Assembly: GCA_947630095.1 (NCBI GenBank)
Contig: CANRGI010000001.1
Location: forward strand, 1-25,467
Source: an uncultured Bacilli bacterium
GTDB taxonomy: Bacteria > Bacillota_I > Bacilli_A > RF39 > UBA660
DNA length: 25,467 bases
Reading direction: 5' to 3'
Positions 22,533 through 25,467 of the stretch are shown in pieces; positions within the stretch are counted from its first letter, which is position 1; the number at the start of each line of letters is the position of its first letter. The notes under the pieces are model-generated. The model was not told the DNA's origin, did no database searches, and saw nothing but the letters and a program-made list of their open reading frames with translations. The translations under genes and the position numbers were made by a program.

Positions 22533-24641
22533 ATGAACAAATATACTATAGAATTAAGGAAAATACTTAAAACAAGTGAAATAGAAGCAAAAGAAAATAA
22601 AGACGAACTAATAGGGACAGAACATATATTACTAAGTTTACTTAATACTAAAAATAGTTTAACTCCTACTCTAAATGAATTAGGAATAACTTATAATTTA
22701 GTTAAAAATGAAATACCTGTTGGAAATAATAATAAAGATTATGTATTTTATAAAAATGAATTTCTTAAAATATTAGAAGATATAATAATTAAAAAAAATG
22801 ATTTAGAAGAAGAAATAACTTTACCATCTTTAATTTATAAAATACTAGAAGATAAAGATACTAATGCTTATAAAATATTAAATAATCTAAATGTAGATAT
22901 AAATAAACTTAAAAAGAATATAAATTTAAAAAATAGTGAAAATAAAGTATTATTAATTAAAGAACTTGGTTCTAATTTAACTGAAGAAGCAAAAAATAAT
23001 GAATTAGATAAAGTTATTGGTAGAGATAAAGAAATAGAAAGAGTTATAGAAATACTTGCTAGAAAAAATAAAAATAATCCTATACTTATAGGTGATGCTG
23101 GAGTTGGAAAAACGGCTATTGTTGAAGAATTAGCAAGAAGAATAGTAAATGATAATGTACCACCATTTTTAAAAGGTAAAGAGATAATAAGTCTTAATTT
23201 AGCAAGTGTTATATCAGGTACTAAATATAGAGGAGAATTTGAAGAAAAATTAAGTAAAATAATTAAAGAATTAGAAACTTCTCCTAATTTAATAGTCTTT
23301 ATTGACGAAATACATACCTTAGTAGGTGCTGGAGGGGCTGAAGGCGCAATTGACGCATCTAACATATTAAAACCTGCACTTGCTAGAGGTAAAATTAAAT
23401 GTATAGGTGCAACTACTAATAACGAATTTAAAACTACTATAGAAAAAGATAAGGCTTTAGAAAGAAGATTTCAAAAAATTTATATTAATGAACCTAGTAG
23501 TGAAGAAACTAAATATATTTTAAAGAAAATAAAAAAAGATTATGAAAAATATCATAATGTAATAATTCCAGATAGTATATTAGATTTAACAATAAAATTA
23601 TCTAAAAAATATATTAAAGATAGATATGAACCTGATAAAAGTATAGATATTTTAGACGAGATGTGCGCTAGTGCGAGTATAATAGAAAAGAAAAATAATT
23701 ATAATAAATTAAAAAATAAAATAGATAATTTAAATAAAGAAAAAAATATATATTTAATTAGTAATGATTTTGTTAATGCTAGTATTACTAAAGAAAAAAT
23801 AAATGAATTAAATAAAAAAATAGAAAATATTAAAGTTGATAATAGAAATAAAGTAACTATAAATACTCTTAAAAAAGTATTAGAAACTAAAACTAATAGT
23901 ACTATATATGAATTAGAAGACTTGTCTTATTTAAAGAAATTAAATAGTTATTTAAAAAGCAAAGTAATCGGTCAAAATAACGCTATTGATAAATTAACAA
24001 GTATAACAGAATATTATACAAAGAATACTAGTAATAATCCTATATCTATTTTATTAAAAGGTAGTGTGGGTACTGGTAAAACTTATTTAATAGAAGAATA
24101 TGCTAAATATTTAAAATTAAATTTAATAAAGTTAGATATGAGTGATTTTACTAATGAAACAAGTGTGAATAAAATAATAGGCTCTCCTGCTGGATATGTA
24201 GGATATGACGAAAAAAATACTATTTTAGAAAAGATTAAAAACTTTCCTTTATCAATTATTTTAGTAGAAGATTATTTAATATCACATAATAAAGTGCAAA
24301 ATTTATTTAATAATATATTAGAAACAGGAGTGATTACATTATCTAATAATACTAAAATAGATTTATCTAATGCTTTATTTGTATTTAGCACTAAAGAAAC
24401 TAAAGAAAAAAATAATATAGGCTTTATAACTAATAATAAAGATACAGAGAATACTTTTACTTACACTATTACTTTAAATGATTTAAAAGAAGAAGATATA
24501 AGAAAGATAATAAAAAATAATAACAATTTAAGTAAGGAAGATATAGATAAGATTATATTAAAATCTAATTATAAAACTTTAGGGGCTAAAAAAATAAATA
24601 ATTTAATAAGAGAATTACATCAAAGTCTAGTTAATAATTAA
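22533..24641 (+). CDS. clpC: ClpC-like AAA+ unfoldase with a degenerate second ATPase domain
   Basis: About 702 residues (normal ClpC is near 810). Two ClpN repeats (residues about 1-130, including IGTEHILLSLL) are followed by D1 with Walker A GDAGVGKT (about 187-194), Walker B VFIDE (about 256-260), the GAGGAEGAIDASN loop and GATTNNEF, all intact. The middle domain is reduced to a short helical linker (about 395-440). D2 has Walker A GSVGTGKT (about 510-517), but Walker B reads ILVED instead of hhhhDE, sensor 1 (TSN) reads STK, and no FRPEFxNRID arginine finger is visible. An IGF tripeptide (about 629-631) sits at the ClpP-docking loop position. The ATG at 22533 follows AGAGG; the GTG at 22527 overlaps that site. 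It is inferred to be a ClpP-loading unfoldase driven by D1 only. Confidence 0.85.
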   Translation: MNKYTIELRKILKTSEIEAKENKDELIGTEHILLSLLNTKNSLTPTLNELGITYNLVKNEIPVGNNNKDYVFYKNEFLKILEDIIIKKNDLEEEITLPSLIYKILEDKDTNAYKILNNLNVDINKLKKNINLKNSENKVLLIKELGSNLTEEAKNNELDKVIGRDKEIERVIEILARKNKNNPILIGDAGVGKTAIVEELARRIVNDNVPPFLKGKEIISLNLASVISGTKYRGEFEEKLSKIIKELETSPNLIVFIDEIHTLVGAGGAEGAIDASNILKPALARGKIKCIGATTNNEFKTTIEKDKALERRFQKIYINEPSSEETKYILKKIKKDYEKYHNVIIPDSILDLTIKLSKKYIKDRYEPDKSIDILDEMCASASIIEKKNNYNKLKNKIDNLNKEKNIYLISNDFVNASITKEKINELNKKIENIKVDNRNKVTINTLKKVLETKTNSTIYELEDLSYLKKLNSYLKSKVIGQNNAIDKLTSITEYYTKNTSNNPISILLKGSVGTGKTYLIEEYAKYLKLNLIKLDMSDFTNETSVNKIIGSPAGYVGYDEKNTILEKIKNFPLSIILVEDYLISHNKVQNLFNNILETGVITLSNNTKIDLSNALFVFSTKETKEKNNIGFITNNKDTENTFTYTITLNDLKEEDIRKIIKNNNNLSKEDIDKIILKSNYKTLGAKKINNLIRELHQSLVNN

Positions 24642-24647
24642 TATTTG

Positions 24648-24656
24648 TGATATAAT
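24648..24656 (+). promoter_or_regulatory. Extended -10 promoter of the zinc peptidase gene
   Basis: TGATATAAT is an extended -10 element ending 20 bases before the ATG at 24677. No good -35 box is visible, consistent with extended -10 promoters. It lies just after the clpC-like stop. Confidence 0.55.
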
Positions 24657-24676
24657 GTACTTTAAGGAGAGTGAGT

Positions 24677-25225
24677 ATGGACAATTTAGGAATAATATTA
24701 ATTATAATAATACCTCTTATAGCACAATTTTATATATCTTATTCATATAGAAAATATAGTAATATTCAGTCTATTAATAAACAAACTGGATATGACATAG
24801 CGAGAAAAATATTAGATAGAAATGAACTTAATGATATGTTAATTGTTGAAACTAGAGGAACATTAACTGACCATTATGACCCTAAAAGAAAAGTAATTAG
24901 GCTTTCTAGTGATGTGTATCACGGTACTTCAGTTGCATCTATTGCAGTTGCTGCTCACGAAACTGGACACGCTATTCAAGATAAAGAAAGTTATATATTT
25001 TTAAAAATTAGAAGTATTATGTTTCCTTTAGTTAAATTATCTTCTCCGTCACATAGAATTTCTTCTAAATTTTCTTGGTTTGAAAAAAAATCATTTGTTT
25101 TTGGAATTTCAATTTTAGGAGAATCATTTTCATCTAAATCTGTAAAAGTATTTGTAAACAATTGTTTCAATTCAGTTGTATTTTCTATTTTTTCTCCATC
25201 TTTACTTTTTTTAAATCCACATTGA
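24677..25225 (+). CDS. YugP-like zinc metallopeptidase, broken near residue 122
   Basis: The 5' part of a membrane-bound neutral zinc metallopeptidase (YugP family, PF04298). An N-terminal hydrophobic segment (about 4-21) is followed by YKKYS-like YRKYSNIQS, LTDHYDPKRKVIRLSSDVYH and the zinc site HETGH (AAHETGHAIQ). Normally such proteins go on with several membrane helices (about 225-230 residues in total). Here homology stops after FPLVKLSS at about 25040. The remaining frame to the TGA at 25223-25225 is Ser/Phe-rich and is the antisense of a gene on the other strand, so the last 60 residues are not native. The start ATG at 24677 follows AAGGAGAG. See the junction entry. Confidence 0.75.
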   Translation: MDNLGIILIIIIPLIAQFYISYSYRKYSNIQSINKQTGYDIARKILDRNELNDMLIVETRGTLTDHYDPKRKVIRLSSDVYHGTSVASIAVAAHETGHAIQDKESYIFLKIRSIMFPLVKLSSPSHRISSKFSWFEKKSFVFGISILGESFSSKSVKVFVNNCFNSVVFSIFSPSLLFLNPH

Positions 25226-25467
25226 TAAAATTCATTTTCTTCTGCTGGTGAAACAATTTTTCTTCCAAAAAAATTAGTAGTTAAATTTGTTACCTGCTGT
25301 TTGTATTCATCTTCCGTTTTATAACTTTCAACATAATAATAATAATTTAATGGTATTCCTGTTGATATTAGTTTAACTTTTTCATTATTTATATCAACTG
25401 ATAGCACTCTCCAACCAGTATAGTTACTTAATGGTGTGTTGGACTCTTCTTGTGTATCTTCATTCAT
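24991..25467 (-). CDS. Fragment of a pilin-like or surface protein, both ends incomplete
   Basis: Read on the - strand from the window edge, the frame gives NYTGWRVLSVDINNEKVKLI then STGIPLNYYYYVESYKTEDE, a pattern (GWRVLSVD...VKLISxGxP) seen in pseudopilin-like and surface proteins of uncultured Bacillota. It has two Cys (FYQCGF and ILCDGE) and Asn/Asp/Thr-rich character. The native part ends near 25045; the last 18 or so codons (24991-25044) are antisense of the zinc peptidase. An ATG is at the window's last base triplet, but the native start may lie outside. Family assignment is tentative. Confidence 0.5.
   Translation of the reverse strand: MNEDTQEESNTPLSNYTGWRVLSVDINNEKVKLISTGIPLNYYYYVESYKTEDEYKQQVTNLTTNFFGRKIVSPAEENEFYQCGFKKSKDGEKIENTTELKQLFTNTFTDLDENDSPKIEIPKTNDFFSNQENLEEILCDGEDNLTKGNIILLIFKNI
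25035..25050. other. Junction of two unrelated genes in opposite orientation
   Basis: Left of about 25040 the DNA encodes a YugP-type peptidase on the + strand; right of it, an unrelated gene on the - strand. Both are 5' portions that meet tail to tail with no intergenic space and no terminator. No insertion sequence or inverted repeat is visible at the point. The GATGA word, missing from core genes to the left, occurs twice in the 420 bases to the right. Confidence 0.65.

Noticed and set aside
22868..23365. Long - strand open frame within the clpC-like gene
   Set aside because: It overlaps the intact D1 Walker A and B region and consists of Ser/Leu/Ile shadow sequence.

Overview
The window is AT-rich chromosomal DNA (GC by eye below one third) of a low-GC Bacillota-type bacterium. 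AGGAGG-type ribosome sites, TTGACA/TATAAT promoters, a T-box leader, ClpC, a YugP-like peptidase and a sortase-anchored protein all point that way. The code is standard: TGG encodes Trp and TGA ends several genes. An uncultured gut-type Bacilli or Mycoplasmatota-like lineage is my inference; no 16S gene is present.

Layout. (1) 1-3061 is an accessory region. It holds a four-gene + strand cassette (degenerate Nudix regulator with its own promoter and operator, an unknown protein, two tandem small HTH proteins), then an RNA-like hairpin, a 28-residue membrane peptide, and two diverged copies of a decayed two-gene unit on the - strand. (2) 3058-6621 (-): superoxide reductase and a SWIM/SNF2 helicase, each with its own promoter. 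(3) 6760-8044 (+): a CmpB-type membrane protein and a PAP2-family protein. (4) 8057-10243 (-): lipid kinase and phosphatidylserine decarboxylase, a coupled phospholipid pair; the decarboxylase has a long low-complexity tail. (5) 10345-12370 (-): an Abi_2/HEPN protein followed by an HtrA-type protease. (6) 12549-12950 (+): an orphan gene with clean promoter and terminator. (7) 13033-15041 (-): an NPKTG-anchored surface protein behind a strong promoter, a G8-containing leader ORF and a terminator hairpin. (8) rplM-rpsI (-). (9) 16167-22447 (+): Cys-repeat surface protein, apparently leaderless dus, an unknown gene, T-box-controlled lysS and a YfcC-like transporter. (10) 22533-24641: a ClpC-like ATPase whose second ATPase domain is degenerate. 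(11) From 24677, a YugP-like zinc peptidase runs into an unrelated opposite-strand gene near 25040, either a rearrangement or a chimeric join.

The most unusual signals are as follows. The word GATGA/TCATC is almost completely missing from the core genes; Asp before GA is written GAC. It reappears in the Abi gene, the decayed unit and the segment right of the 25040 junction. The leader ORF at 14887-14979 becomes a clear transmembrane peptide if one G of its G8 tract is removed, which suggests slipped-strand phase variation or a homopolymer error. The ClpC-like protein has lost D2 catalytic residues but keeps an IGF ClpP-docking tripeptide. All counts were made by eye and should be recomputed.
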